Assembly: GCA_903911435.1 (NCBI GenBank)
Contig: CAIWDF010000063.1
Coordinates: 1 to 37,376 of the forward strand
Direction: 5' to 3'
Length of the DNA: 37,376 nucleotides
DNA from: an uncultured Bacteroidota bacterium
GTDB taxonomy: Bacteria; Bacteroidota; Bacteroidia; 2-12-FULL-35-15
In this document: positions 7,549 through 17,204 of the stretch, one piece after another
Numbering within the stretch: position 1 is the stretch's first letter
Layout of the letters: each line of letters starts with the position of its first letter
The notes under the pieces: generated by a model
Database searches by the model: none
What the model saw: the letters and a program-made list of their open reading frames with translations, nothing else
What the model was told of the DNA's origin: nothing
Program-made: the position numbers and the translations under genes

Positions 7549-10137
7549 TTAGTGTTTATCAGCACAAGTTTTTCCGCAACTCTTCATGCATTCTTCTTTT
7601 GTTTTGCAGCCCATTGTGCAGCCTTCCATACAAGCACCTTCGTGTTTTTCGGAACAAGAAGCAGCTTTCTTTTTGCAGCAATCTTTCTCCATTCCTTCGC
7701 ATTTCGAACTGCCTGCCGAACACATTTTTTTACATTCAGTATTTCCTTTTTTCTCACACTCTTCGTGACATTTACCTTCGCATTTATTGTCGCAAGGAAT
7801 TCCTGCTTCTTTACATTTAGTAATACACTCTTCGTTACAAAATGCAGTACCAGCATGTTTCACACACATTTCTTTTTCTTCAGGTGAGCATTTCATCGAG
7901 TCGCAATAGTTAGCACACTCTTCAGCAGTCATTTTAGTGCATTTGCTCATGTCGCAAGTCATTTCCATTCCTTCGCCACATTCTTTCATACCCATCTTGC
8001 ACTCGCTTCCCATTCCTCCTTCCGAAGAATTAACAGCAATGTAAGGAGCAATAACCAACGATACGATTGACATTAATTTAATCAAGATATTCATTGATGG
8101 TCCAGAAGTATCTTTGAAAGGATCTCCAACAGTATCGCCTGTTACAGAAGCTTTGTGTGGTTCTGATTTTTTATAGAACATTTCACCATTAATCATTACA
8201 CCTTTCTCAAACGATTTCTTTGCATTGTCCCATGCACCACCAGCGTTGCTTTGGAAAATTCCCATCAACACACCCGATACGGTAACACCAGCTAACAAAC
8301 CACCCAATACTTCAGGCCCGAAAATAAATCCAACCAAAACAGGAGTAATTAATGCAATGGCTCCAGGCATCATCATTTCGCGAATAGATGCTTTTGTAGA
8401 AATAGCAACACATTTTTCGTATTCAGGTTTTGCTTTGTATTCCATGATACCAGGAATCTCGCGGAATTGTCTACGCACTTCCTGAACCATGTCCATAGCA
8501 GCTTTACCAACCGCTTGAATACACAATGCAGAGAAAATAAATGGAATCATAGCACCAACAAATAAACCAGCAAGAACAGTTGCTTTATAAATATCAATAT
8601 GTTGATTCTCTGGCATTGCAATACCAACAAACGCAGCAAATAATGCCAATGAAGTTAATGCCGCAGATGCAATAGCAAAACCTTTTCCAGTGGCAGCAGT
8701 AGTATTACCAACTGCATCCAAATTATCAGTACGTTCGCGCACTTCAGGAGGCAATTGACTCATCTCTGCAATTCCACCAGCGTTATCAGCAATCGGTCCG
8801 AAAGCATCAATCGCTAATTGCATTGCTGTTGTACTCATCATACCCGCAGCAGCAATTGCCACACCATACAATCCAGCAAAATGATACGAAGCCATGATAC
8901 CACCAGCTAAAGTAAGAATAGGTATCACTGTTGATTTCATACCTACTGATAAGCCACCAATGATATTGGTAGCATGTCCGGTTGATGATTGTTGAATAAT
9001 AGACAATACTGGTTTCTTACCCATTGCAGTATAATATTCGGTTACCACACTCATGATGGCACCTACTATCGAACCTACAACAATTGCGTAAAATACATTA
9101 ATGTTGGAAAATTCATATCCTCTCAAACTCAATTGAGCAGGTAACATGAACATCACCACAAAGTAAGAAACAATAATCATGATAATGATTGATGACCAAT
9201 TACCCAAATTCAATGCATTTTGTACACTTGATTTTTCATCCTTAATACGAACAAAGAAAGTTCCGATGATAGAAGCAACAATACCTAAACCACAGATGAC
9301 CATTGGTAGCAAAATTGGTGATAATCCACCATAATTATCAGTTACTATAATCTCTTGACCCAATACCATGGTAGCAAGAATAGTAGCCACATAAGAACCA
9401 AATAAATCGGCACCCATACCAGCCACATCACCTACGTTATCACCTACGTTATCAGCGATAGTAGCAGGGTTACGAACGTCATCTTCAGGAATACCTGCTT
9501 CGACTTTACCAACTAAATCGGCTCCAACGTCAGCAGCCTTTGTATAAATACCACCACCAACTCTAGCAAATAATGCAATAGACTCAGCACCTAGCGAGAA
9601 TCCTGTTAATACCTCTATTGCAGTTTTCACTGTGTCGGTACCCATTCCACTAAAATACTGTAAGAATGCAATGAATAAACCACCTAAACCTAACACAGCA
9701 AGTCCAGCAACACCAAGCCCCATAACCGTGCCTCCTGTAAAAGATACCTTTAATGCTTGTTTCAAACTAGTACGAGCTGCTTGTGTAGTACGAACATTTG
9801 CTTTTGTAGCTACCTTCATTCCTATATATCCAGCGGTAGCCGAAAATACAGCACCTATTATGAAAGCAAGGCATATGATCCAACTTGAATGAATAGGTTT
9901 ACCATTAATTTCGTGAATAGTTCCAGAGTATGCCAACAAAGCAGCCGCAAACACAACGAAAATGCTAAGCACTTTCCATTCTGCTTTCAAAAAAGCCATA
10001 GCTCCATCTGCTATATAGCCTGCAAGCTCTTGCATGTTTTTATCGCCTGCATCTTGTTTACTAACCCATGCCGACTTTATGGCCATTACTATCAATCCTA
10101 AAACCCCTAATGCGGGTACCAAATAAATGATGTTCAT
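7549..10137 (-). CDS. hppA: K+-dependent membrane pyrophosphatase with cysteine-rich C-terminal tail
   Basis: 862 residues. It hydrolyses pyrophosphate in the cytoplasm and pumps Na+ or H+ across the inner membrane. Residues 1-703 are a complete 16-helix M-PPase with the catalytic segments [16 protein letters not shown] (about 199-213) and [20 protein letters not shown] (about 229-248). The [10 protein letters not shown] motif (477-486), with Ala rather than Lys, indicates the K+-dependent class, where many members pump Na+; which ion is moved here is not settled. Residues 704-862 are unusual. This hydrophilic tail contains 27 cysteines plus many Lys, Glu and Met, is far beyond the normal end of the family, and should face the periplasm by family topology. 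Transcription probably starts at the box 10228-10235, giving a leader of about 87 nt with two hairpins. Confidence 0.95.
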   Translation of the reverse strand: MNIIYLVPALGVLGLIVMAIKSAWVSKQDAGDKNMQELAGYIADGAMAFLKAEWKVLSIFVVFAAALLAYSGTIHEINGKPIHSSWIICLAFIIGAVFSATAGYIGMKVATKANVRTTQAARTSLKQALKVSFTGGTVMGLGVAGLAVLGLGGLFIAFLQYFSGMGTDTVKTAIEVLTGFSLGAESIALFARVGGGIYTKAADVGADLVGKVEAGIPEDDVRNPATIADNVGDNVGDVAGMGADLFGSYVATILATMVLGQEIIVTDNYGGLSPILLPMVICGLGIVASIIGTFFVRIKDEKSSVQNALNLGNWSSIIIMIIVSYFVVMFMLPAQLSLRGYEFSNINVFYAIVVGSIVGAIMSVVTEYYTAMGKKPVLSIIQQSSTGHATNIIGGLSVGMKSTVIPILTLAGGIMASYHFAGLYGVAIAAAGMMSTTAMQLAIDAFGPIADNAGGIAEMSQLPPEVRERTDNLDAVGNTTAATGKGFAIASAALTSLALFAAFVGIAMPENQHIDIYKATVLAGLFVGAMIPFIFSALCIQAVGKAAMDMVQEVRRQFREIPGIMEYKAKPEYEKCVAISTKASIREMMMPGAIALITPVLVGFIFGPEVLGGLLAGVTVSGVLMGIFQSNAGGAWDNAKKSFEKGVMINGEMFYKKSEPHKASVTGDTVGDPFKDTSGPSMNILIKLMSIVSLVIAPYIAVNSSEGGMGSECKMGMKECGEGMEMTCDMSKCTKMTAEECANYCDSMKCSPEEKEMCVKHAGTAFCNEECITKCKEAGIPCDNKCEGKCHEECEKKGNTECKKMCSAGSSKCEGMEKDCCKKKAASCSEKHEGACMEGCTMGCKTKEECMKSCGKTCADKH

Positions 10138-10182
10138 CTTGTTTTTATTATATTAATTTGTTTTGTTTGTTTAAAATAAATC

Positions 10183-10226
10183 GTTGATTAAAAGAAAATT
10201 AATCAACACCTTTTTTCAAAAGGGGT
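10183..10226 (-). other. Two-hairpin 5' leader of hppA
   Basis: On the minus strand the predicted leader begins with a CACC/GGTG hairpin (10206-10226). A second stem, GTTGATTA paired with TAATCAAC (10183-10207), follows at once. A role in RNA stability or regulation is only inferred. Confidence 0.4.
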
Positions 10227-10227
10227 G

Positions 10228-10235
10228 CAAAAATA
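10228..10235 (-). promoter_or_regulatory. -7 element for hppA
   Basis: TATTTTTG on the minus strand fits TAnnTTTG and lies directly upstream of the hairpin leader. Confidence 0.55.
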
Positions 10236-10296
10236 GCTAAATTATGCTAATTAGCAAAACTATGCTTAAAGGAAAGAGAAAAACTCACAAAAAGAA

Positions 10297-12906
10297 TTAG
10301 TTATCAATGGTATCAAACAAAGATTTTATCTCTAAGTTTAGGGGCAAATTACCAACGAAAGACTGCTTGCATTTTCCCTTAATTGCTTCACCATTTATGA
10401 TGGTAATTACTTTTTGTTGATTAGGACTAAGGTCAAAATAATTATCACTCAACCTTCCGCCCAACTCATCAATATATACCATCTTCGCAAATTTATCAGT
10501 TGTAAGCTCAAATTTATTATTACCAATTGCTGTCATTTTGAAATTAGCTTTGTGCAATTCCATGTCTTTCGGTTTCACGAAACAGTAAGTTTCGAATTTT
10601 GCTTCTGAAACACCATTCAATTTGAGCCTTACTAGTAGCTGAAGACTTCTTATATCTAAATTTATAAGTTCCGATTTATCAATCACAAAATAACTAGAAC
10701 TACTATTTTGCTTAATGAATACTTTCTGTGATTTATTCCATTTTACCGATCCATTAAAATCAACTAATTGAACTTCCAAACTTCCTTCTTCGTTTAGCAA
10801 GTTATCATTCACAATGTAAACCGCATATTTATCTTTCTCTTCTATAAAGGAAATTAAAATATTATCATAACTCCGTTTAGCCTGATAATGCAAAGCTTTC
10901 CAACTCCCCGTATAGTCAACACTACTCCAAGAGGTAACCGGCCAACAATCATTTAATTGCCAATACAAAGTTCCCATACAATAAGGTTTCGCTCTGCGAT
11001 GTGCTTCAATTGCGGTTTTCATTCCTTCAGCCTGCAAAATTTGAGAAACATATACATAGTTTTCGAACCGCTTGGGTACTTTATAATCACGCTCCATATA
11101 TGTTGTGATGGTTTTGTATCCAGTCGGATGCTTTTGATGCGCCTTTAAGTTAGTGGTGTCATATATTTCGTAATACCTAGTTATTGAGTCGTTGAAATTG
11201 ATCCTATCAGAAGGGCGTTGAATTACACCTGAAGTCATAAGACAATTGAGTGAAGGCATTCCTTGAAACCCATACTCACTCATAAATCTTCCAACCTTTT
11301 CTTTGTATACATCAAAAGATTCCATTCCCCACCAAACTCCCCAATAGTGAGAATCTCCCTGTTGTAAACTTTCTTTATGTCCCCACCCAATACTTGGTGA
11401 TGATTGCCAATAATTTCTTTGCGAATCGTATTTCTTCACTATTTCAGGTATGGTTTTTTGAAAGAGATTAGTATAATCTTTCCAAATAGAAATCGAGTCT
11501 GATTTTGAATAATGATATTGTTTCTGCCATCCCCAATTTTTCCATCCTTCGTCTACCTCATTGTTGCCACACCATAGAGCGATACTTGTATGATTTCTTA
11601 ATCGTACAACTTGTTGTTTTATTTCTTCTGATACATTCAGAACGAAGTGTTCATCACCAGGATACATGGCACAAGCAAACATAAAATCTTGCCAAATCAA
11701 AATTCCTTTTTCATCACATGCATTGTAAAATTCATCATCAGCATACACTCCTCCTCCCCAAACTCGCAACATATTCATGTTAGCATCCACTGCATTTTGA
11801 ACAATCGTTTGATAATCAGATTTTGTAACTCGAGGTAAAAAATTGTCAGGAGGAATATAATTAGCACCCTTCATAAAAACAGGCACTCCATTCAATTTAA
11901 AACAGAATGACTTTCCGATACTATCTTTATCTTGCACCAATTCCAGTGTTCGCAAGCCAACCTTAACTGATTTAGAATCTATTTCTTTTTTCTGGTAATA
12001 AAGTTGAATAGAGAAAGGATATAACGAAGATTTTCCTAATCCATTACACCACCATCTTTGTGGATTATCAATGGAATTCACTATTGAGCAGTAATTAATT
12101 CCCTTTTTTAAGTGAACAGTGTGGTGAGAAACAGAAGCTATTCCAGTTTCACTTAATTCAGGCGAATAACGAACAACGGATAAAATGAAATTGGTATCTA
12201 AATCCGAACTGATTTCACAGTTAAACTCTAACTCAGCTTTCGATTCTGTAAGTTTTTTTTGAATGCTCTCAATGTTTTCAATCTTTGCAGTATTCCATAA
12301 AATTAGCTTCACATCCTTGTAAATCCCACAAGTCACATACCTTGGACCCCAATCCCAACCATATTGATACTGCGCCTTCCTTGTAAATACCTTTTCATCA
12401 CCAGGCAGTGTATAACTCAACTTTGCGGCTTCTTTCTTTCCAAATTTACTCGCAGAGAAAAATATTAAAGCCAAATTATTTTCTCCACTCTTTAGAAATC
12501 TTTTTACATCGACAGTCCATTGACGAAACATATTATCCGTAGTCAATATCAACGAATCGTTGAGATAAATTTCCGAATAGGTATCTAACCCGTCAAATCT
12601 CAACTCGACATGTTGATTTGATAACTCCTCTTGAGTAACGTTAAATGAGGTTTGATAATTCCAATCTTCTTCCTCTATCCACTGAAGTTTCTTTTCATTA
12701 TCCCCATAAAATGGATCAGGTATTTTTTTATTCTTGAATAAATCGGTATGTACTGCACCAGGAACAGTTGCAGGCAACCATACTACATCACCTTTCTTTC
12801 GAAAATTCCATTGGTAATGCGAAAGAGAAATCTCTGAGGATTGAGAAAATAAACATACAGGAAACAACAGAAGCAAAAACAGTGAACGCATTTGCTTCTT
12901 ATTCAC
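10297..12906 (-). CDS. GH2 beta-mannosidase, exported
   Basis: 869 residues. A signal peptide (1-21, ending LFSQ) is followed by the sugar-binding, Ig-like and TIM-barrel domains of glycoside hydrolase family 2. The beta-mannosidase type is shown by YQYGWDWGPRYVTCGIYKDV (180-199), the acid/base pair NE in WCGNNEVDEGW (Glu450), and the nucleophile in MSEYGFQGMPS (Glu544). It removes beta-mannose, for example the beta-1,4 mannose of the N-glycan core. It is the last gene of the six-gene operon and overlaps the end of the CutC-family gene by 8 bases, indicating translational coupling. Its length is normal for periplasmic GH2 mannosidases. Product class is confident; substrate is inferred from operon context. 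Confidence 0.9.
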   Translation of the reverse strand: MNKKQMRSLFLLLLFPVCLFSQSSEISLSHYQWNFRKKGDVVWLPATVPGAVHTDLFKNKKIPDPFYGDNEKKLQWIEEEDWNYQTSFNVTQEELSNQHVELRFDGLDTYSEIYLNDSLILTTDNMFRQWTVDVKRFLKSGENNLALIFFSASKFGKKEAAKLSYTLPGDEKVFTRKAQYQYGWDWGPRYVTCGIYKDVKLILWNTAKIENIESIQKKLTESKAELEFNCEISSDLDTNFILSVVRYSPELSETGIASVSHHTVHLKKGINYCSIVNSIDNPQRWWCNGLGKSSLYPFSIQLYYQKKEIDSKSVKVGLRTLELVQDKDSIGKSFCFKLNGVPVFMKGANYIPPDNFLPRVTKSDYQTIVQNAVDANMNMLRVWGGGVYADDEFYNACDEKGILIWQDFMFACAMYPGDEHFVLNVSEEIKQQVVRLRNHTSIALWCGNNEVDEGWKNWGWQKQYHYSKSDSISIWKDYTNLFQKTIPEIVKKYDSQRNYWQSSPSIGWGHKESLQQGDSHYWGVWWGMESFDVYKEKVGRFMSEYGFQGMPSLNCLMTSGVIQRPSDRINFNDSITRYYEIYDTTNLKAHQKHPTGYKTITTYMERDYKVPKRFENYVYVSQILQAEGMKTAIEAHRRAKPYCMGTLYWQLNDCWPVTSWSSVDYTGSWKALHYQAKRSYDNILISFIEEKDKYAVYIVNDNLLNEEGSLEVQLVDFNGSVKWNKSQKVFIKQNSSSSYFVIDKSELINLDIRSLQLLVRLKLNGVSEAKFETYCFVKPKDMELHKANFKMTAIGNNKFELTTDKFAKMVYIDELGGRLSDNYFDLSPNQQKVITIINGEAIKGKCKQSFVGNLPLNLEIKSLFDTIDN

Positions 12907-13567
12907 GCATATTTTTTCTTAGCAATTGGATTTCTTTAATACTTGGTAAATTTGACTCATTGACAATAGCAGATGAATGACAGTATGTAGTAGACACCTT
13001 TTGAACAATCGAAGCTATGTTATTTGACCGTACTCCTCCTCCTGGCATCACAGTAATTTTCTTTTTTGCAATTGAAGCTAATTTCGAAATCAATTCAACT
13101 CCTTGTAAAGCTGTTTTCGCTTGGCCTGAAGTTAGAACGGTGCTAAAACCACAACTAATAATATCTGCTAAGGCTTTCTGAGGATTAGGTGTGGAATCAA
13201 AAGCTCGGTGAAATGTGCATGGAAGCGGTGCGGCCAAACTCACCAACCTTTTATTTTGAGATATATTAACTGTTCCATCTTTATTCAAAATACCGAACAC
13301 AAATCCGTCCGCTTCTATCTTTTTGAAAAACTGGATATCTTTTTTCATTTGTTCGAATTCCTTTGCGGTGTAGACAAAATCCCCAGACCTAGGTCGGATC
13401 ATCATGTATAGATCACAACTAATTTTCGTTCTTGAACTTTTAGCCATTTGATAATCGGGTGTTAATCCGCCAGACTTAATGTCAGAACATAATTCAATTC
13501 TATCAGCTAGATTCTCATGAGCTATCAAGGCTGATTCTAAACTAAAACAAGCAATTTCAAGTTTCAT
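12899..13567 (-). CDS. CutC-family TIM-barrel protein inside the glycan operon
   Basis: 222 residues, slightly short for the CutC family (usually about 240-250). Family signatures are visible: LEIACFSLESALIAHENLAD at the start, RIELCSDIKSGGLTPDY, MIRPRSGDFVY, EADGFVFGIL, TFHRAFD, VLTSGQAKTALQG and VMPGGGVRSNNI. CutC was first named for copper tolerance in E. coli, but the protein is a TIM barrel and its biochemical activity is poorly defined. Here it lies between glycosylasparaginase and beta-mannosidase, 30 bases after the former and overlapping the latter, with no copper genes nearby. A role in handling a sugar or glycosylamine product is a better guess from context than copper handling, but it is only a guess. 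Confidence 0.88.
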   Translation of the reverse strand: MKLEIACFSLESALIAHENLADRIELCSDIKSGGLTPDYQMAKSSRTKISCDLYMMIRPRSGDFVYTAKEFEQMKKDIQFFKKIEADGFVFGILNKDGTVNISQNKRLVSLAAPLPCTFHRAFDSTPNPQKALADIISCGFSTVLTSGQAKTALQGVELISKLASIAKKKITVMPGGGVRSNNIASIVQKVSTTYCHSSAIVNESNLPSIKEIQLLRKNMRE

Positions 13568-13597
13568 TTTTCTTTAATTTTAATTATTATACTATAT

Positions 13598-14587
13598 TTA
13601 CTTAACGTGTGAATTTGCATCCAATAGTCGATTACCTTCATTATCATGAACAGCATAGTTAAAACCTGTTTGAACACAATAAGCTCCATGTTCACCGTTC
13701 TTGTTTAATGCGATAAAACCAACTTGAATATCTTTTAAATCTTTATTTCTTATTTTCATTAATTTGACAACTCTCTCGACAGCTTCCTTGCATGCCATTT
13801 CAGGAGTTCTTCCTTGCCGCATAAGTTCAACCACCAAATGACTACCTGCAATCCTGATAACTTCCTCGCCATGTCCAGTTGCTGTAGAAGCGCCTATTTC
13901 GTTATCTACGTACAAACCTGCTCCTATTATTGGCGAATCGCCAACTCTACCATGCATTTTATAAGCCATACCGCTTGTTGTGCATGCACCTGAAAGGTTT
14001 CCACGAGCATCCATTGCAATCATCCCAATTGTATCATGATTTTCAATATTCACAACAGGTTTATAATTACTTGTTTTCAACCATTCTTTCCATTCATTTT
14101 GTGACTCTTCAACCACACCTGTTTCTTTTGGAAACCCCTGTGACAAAGCAAACTGAAGCGCTCCTTCGCCCACCAACATTACATGTGGAGTTTTCTCCAT
14201 CACCGCACGCGCTACTGAGATCGGATGTTTGATATATTCCAAACAAGCTACAGCACCAATATTCGATAACTCATCCATTATACAAGCATCCAAGGTAACG
14301 TGCCCATCTCTATCTGGTCGGCCACCTAAACCAACGCTTCGCTCAAGCAGGCTGTTTTCGGGAACCATTACACCGGCTTCAACAGCATCTAGAGCTTTTC
14401 CTTTATTTTTCAAAATTTCCCATGCTGCTTCATTCGCCTTTATTCCAAATTTCCATGTACTCACCACTATTGGTTTCACAACACTTGATTTACTTTTTGG
14501 TGATGATGCTTTCGACTCAGGTATGTTTGTAACCGCAGCAACTGCTGCAAATGCTGATGTCTTTATGAAATTCCTTCTGTTCGCCAT
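13598..14587 (-). CDS. Glycosylasparaginase (N4-(beta-N-acetylglucosaminyl)-L-asparaginase)
   Basis: 329 residues of the N-terminal nucleophile hydrolase family. It splits the GlcNAc-Asn amide bond that joins N-glycans to protein remnants. The autoproteolytic site is HDTIG (Asp185-Thr186), which makes Thr186 the nucleophile of the beta chain. The substrate loop follows: ACTTSGMAYKMHGRVGDSPI, then GAGLYVDNEIGASTATGHGE. The N-terminus MANRRNFIKTSAFAAVAAV is a twin-arginine-type signal, so folded export to the periplasm is likely. It starts 12 bases after the hexosaminidase stop. HGRVGDSP fits the glycosylasparaginase branch better than isoaspartyl peptidases of the same fold. Confidence 0.92.
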   Translation of the reverse strand: MANRRNFIKTSAFAAVAAVTNIPESKASSPKSKSSVVKPIVVSTWKFGIKANEAAWEILKNKGKALDAVEAGVMVPENSLLERSVGLGGRPDRDGHVTLDACIMDELSNIGAVACLEYIKHPISVARAVMEKTPHVMLVGEGALQFALSQGFPKETGVVEESQNEWKEWLKTSNYKPVVNIENHDTIGMIAMDARGNLSGACTTSGMAYKMHGRVGDSPIIGAGLYVDNEIGASTATGHGEEVIRIAGSHLVVELMRQGRTPEMACKEAVERVVKLMKIRNKDLKDIQVGFIALNKNGEHGAYCVQTGFNYAVHDNEGNRLLDANSHVK

Positions 14588-14599
14588 TCAATTCAACTA

Positions 14600-16255
14600 T
14601 TACTTCTGAGTTAAAAAATGTCTTGCATAATTCACATTCATTTTATCTAATGTTTTGGAATGCAATTTCAATCGCATAACAAAATTCTTATAATTTTTTC
14701 TTTCAATAGGGGTCCAAAGTGCTTCTGACAGGGCTGCCATTCGTGGCATAGACATATATTGCACTTTAGAAAAATCAGTGATGTACTCCGTCCAAACGTT
14801 TCCTTGAGCACCTAATACAAAGTTCGCCTCTTCGGGAGTCAAAACCTTTGGCAATGGATTATAAGCGTATACTGAATCTAAAGGATTAAAACCTCCAATA
14901 GCGAGTGGCTCTTTTACTTTATCCTTAGATTGGTAGTGATCAAAGTAACAAGGATTGCCTGGGGTCATTACCACTTTGTGTTTCTCCCTCGCTGCAACTA
15001 TTCCTCCTTTAGTGCCCCTCCAACTCATTACAGCTGCATTTGGCGCAAGTCCGCCATCTAATATTTCATCCCAACCTATCATTTGTTTTCCTTTCGAATT
15101 CAAGTACTTTTCAATTCTAGTCACAAAATAACTTTGCAACTCGTTTTCGTCTTTTAGCTTCTCATCAACAATTCGCTTCTTACATTTAGCACATGCATTC
15201 CAACGATCTTTCAAACACTCATCGCCACCTATGTGAACATAGTTTCCAGGAAACAATTCTACTACTTCGGATAAAATATTTTGAAGAAAGAAAAACGTAG
15301 AATCATTGCCTGCACAATAGACATCATCCGAAACACCCCATTTGGTATAGGTTTCAAAAGGGCCACCTGTACATGAATATTGAGGGTATGCTGCTAAAGC
15401 AGCTAGAGAATGACCAGGCATTTCTATTTCTGGAACAACTGTAATGTGCCTAGCCATAGCATATACAACAACTTCTTTAATGTCTTCTTGCGTATAATAC
15501 CCTCCATAAGGCGTGGCATCATATTTATCATCTTTCGAAGGTTTTCCATCTTTATCCCATTTAGGCTTTCCTACAATAGTCTCCTTGCGCTTCGAACCGA
15601 TGGAGGTGAGTAATGGGTATTTCTTAATTTCAATTCGCCAACCTTGGTCATCTACCAAATGCCAATGAAAAACATTAAATTTATATAGTGTTAGATAGTC
15701 GATATATGTTTTTACTTCTGCTTTTGTAAAAAAATGTCTACTGCAATCCAAATGCATACCTCTCCATTGAAACCTTGGAGAATCTCTTATTTGGGCGCAA
15801 GGTAACTTAAGTTCATTTGCTTTTTCGAGTGGCAAAAGTTGAATAAGTGTTTGCAATCCATAAAACAGACCAGCATTTCCTTCAGCCACAATCAAAATCT
15901 GATTTTGATTCATCGTCAAATCATATTTCTCGACAAAACCAGCGTCAAAGTCAGGTTGAGTGATCATCAAGTAATTACCATCAGTGGGCATTTCCGAAAT
16001 AATGGGTAATTCGAATCCATAGTTCTTTTTCAAATACTCGTTAAAATATTTTATTTCTGGTCGAAACTTTTCGTTTGATAAAACTATTTTGGTTTTATTG
16101 CTCATCGTGAATTCATCACTCGAAACCTTGAGTTCTTTTGGCATCGGAATTAAGGGCAACAGCTTTTCTGACGCATCGTCAGGTCTCTGTGCGAAAGAGA
16201 TACACGAAATTAAAATACATATAACAAATCCTAATCTATGTTTCAAACTATTCAT
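14600..16255 (-). CDS. GH20 beta-N-acetylhexosaminidase, exported
   Basis: 551 residues. An N-terminal export signal is followed by the GH20 alpha/beta domain (about 30-160) and the catalytic TIM barrel (RGMHLDCSRHFF, FHWHLVDDQGWRIEI, HIGGDECLK). The catalytic Asp-Glu pair is Asp345-Glu346, for substrate-assisted cleavage of terminal beta-GlcNAc or GalNAc. The signal contains LISC at 15-18, a possible lipobox, and also FAQ at 21-23, so it may be a lipoprotein or a soluble periplasmic enzyme. Only 1 base separates it from the upstream ROK kinase gene. In this operon the expected job is splitting chitobiose from N-glycan cores. Confidence 0.93.
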   Translation of the reverse strand: MNSLKHRLGFVICILISCISFAQRPDDASEKLLPLIPMPKELKVSSDEFTMSNKTKIVLSNEKFRPEIKYFNEYLKKNYGFELPIISEMPTDGNYLMITQPDFDAGFVEKYDLTMNQNQILIVAEGNAGLFYGLQTLIQLLPLEKANELKLPCAQIRDSPRFQWRGMHLDCSRHFFTKAEVKTYIDYLTLYKFNVFHWHLVDDQGWRIEIKKYPLLTSIGSKRKETIVGKPKWDKDGKPSKDDKYDATPYGGYYTQEDIKEVVVYAMARHITVVPEIEMPGHSLAALAAYPQYSCTGGPFETYTKWGVSDDVYCAGNDSTFFFLQNILSEVVELFPGNYVHIGGDECLKDRWNACAKCKKRIVDEKLKDENELQSYFVTRIEKYLNSKGKQMIGWDEILDGGLAPNAAVMSWRGTKGGIVAAREKHKVVMTPGNPCYFDHYQSKDKVKEPLAIGGFNPLDSVYAYNPLPKVLTPEEANFVLGAQGNVWTEYITDFSKVQYMSMPRMAALSEALWTPIERKNYKNFVMRLKLHSKTLDKMNVNYARHFLTQK

Positions 16256-16256
16256 T

Positions 16257-17204
16257 TCAATTCAAATTTTTCCAAATCAATGAGGCGGCACCAAGCAATG
16301 CTGCATCGTTCTCTTTCAATTTAGAAGGTAATATTTTTATTTTGTTTTTATAAATATTCAATAAATTATTTTCAAAACTTTCAATGGCAGGTTTGAAAAT
16401 AAAATCTCCTGATAGCGCCAAACCACCAAACAAGAAAATGGCTTCTGGGCTAGTATAAGCTACACTATTTGCCAATGCTAAACCTAAAATATCACCAGTA
16501 TAATTAAATGCTTCTATTGCATACCGGTCACCATTCATCGCTTTATCGAATACAAATTTTGCATCGGTCATTTTTTCGTTAGTTTCCATTTTTTCATGAT
16601 GACTCATGAGCAAATCGGAATAGGTTCGTTTTATTCCGGTGGCCGAACAATAGGTCTCTAAACAGCCTTTTCTTCCGCATCCACATTGCCGACCATCTGG
16701 AAACATAATTACATGTCCAAGTTCACCAGCAAAGCTATCATGACCATAAACCAATTCACCATTCGAGACAATTCCGCTACCTAAACCAGTTCCAAGGGTA
16801 ATAAAGATAAAATCTTTCATTCCTTTGGCAGCGCCAAACATCATCTCTCCAATTGCGGCTGCATTGGCATCGTTGGTTAATGAGGTTTTGACTCCTAATC
16901 GTTCTTCAAACAATTTTGCCAACGGAATAATGCCATACCATTTTAAATTGGGAGCAAATTCAACGGTTCCCTTAAAATAATTTCCGTTAGGAGCCCCTAT
17001 GCCTGCGCCAAGCAATTCAAAGTTTTGGAATGACAATACAGCCCTCTTGATGTGTTCACACACCACAGCCACCAAATCTTCGGGTATAGGAAAATGCTCG
17101 GTAGGCACACTCTCCTTGAAAACCAGTTCTCCGTTAGCATTCACTAAGCCAAAACTAGTATTCGTTCCACCAATATCAATGCCCGCTACCAATTGTTGCA
17201 TCAT
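16257..17204 (-). CDS. ROK-family sugar kinase
   Basis: 315 residues. The nucleotide-binding motif is GIDIGGTNTSFG (8-19), the catalytic base is Asp112 in LTNDANAAAIGE, and the ROK zinc site consists of ELGH (161-164) with CGCGRKGC (174-181). These kinases phosphorylate glucose, GlcNAc, mannose or N-acetylmannosamine. The placement between an importer and a hexosaminidase suggests GlcNAc or mannose, but the residues seen do not decide it. The start overlaps the transporter gene by 29 bases; a second Met directly after the first is equally possible. The enzyme has no signal peptide and acts in the cytoplasm. Confidence 0.9.
   Translation of the reverse strand: MMQQLVAGIDIGGTNTSFGLVNANGELVFKESVPTEHFPIPEDLVAVVCEHIKRAVLSFQNFELLGAGIGAPNGNYFKGTVEFAPNLKWYGIIPLAKLFEERLGVKTSLTNDANAAAIGEMMFGAAKGMKDFIFITLGTGLGSGIVSNGELVYGHDSFAGELGHVIMFPDGRQCGCGRKGCLETYCSATGIKRTYSDLLMSHHEKMETNEKMTDAKFVFDKAMNGDRYAIEAFNYTGDILGLALANSVAYTSPEAIFLFGGLALSGDFIFKPAIESFENNLLNIYKNKIKILPSKLKENDAALLGAASLIWKNLN

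Noticed and set aside
7549-8028. Frameshift artefact as the source of the cysteine-rich pyrophosphatase tail
   Set aside because: Cysteine spacing is regular, EEC motifs recur and the frame stops 39 bases before a good terminator, so it looks like genuine coding sequence.
12899-13567. Copper resistance locus based on the CutC name
   Set aside because: No copper pump, chaperone or regulator is present in the window; all neighbours are glycan genes.
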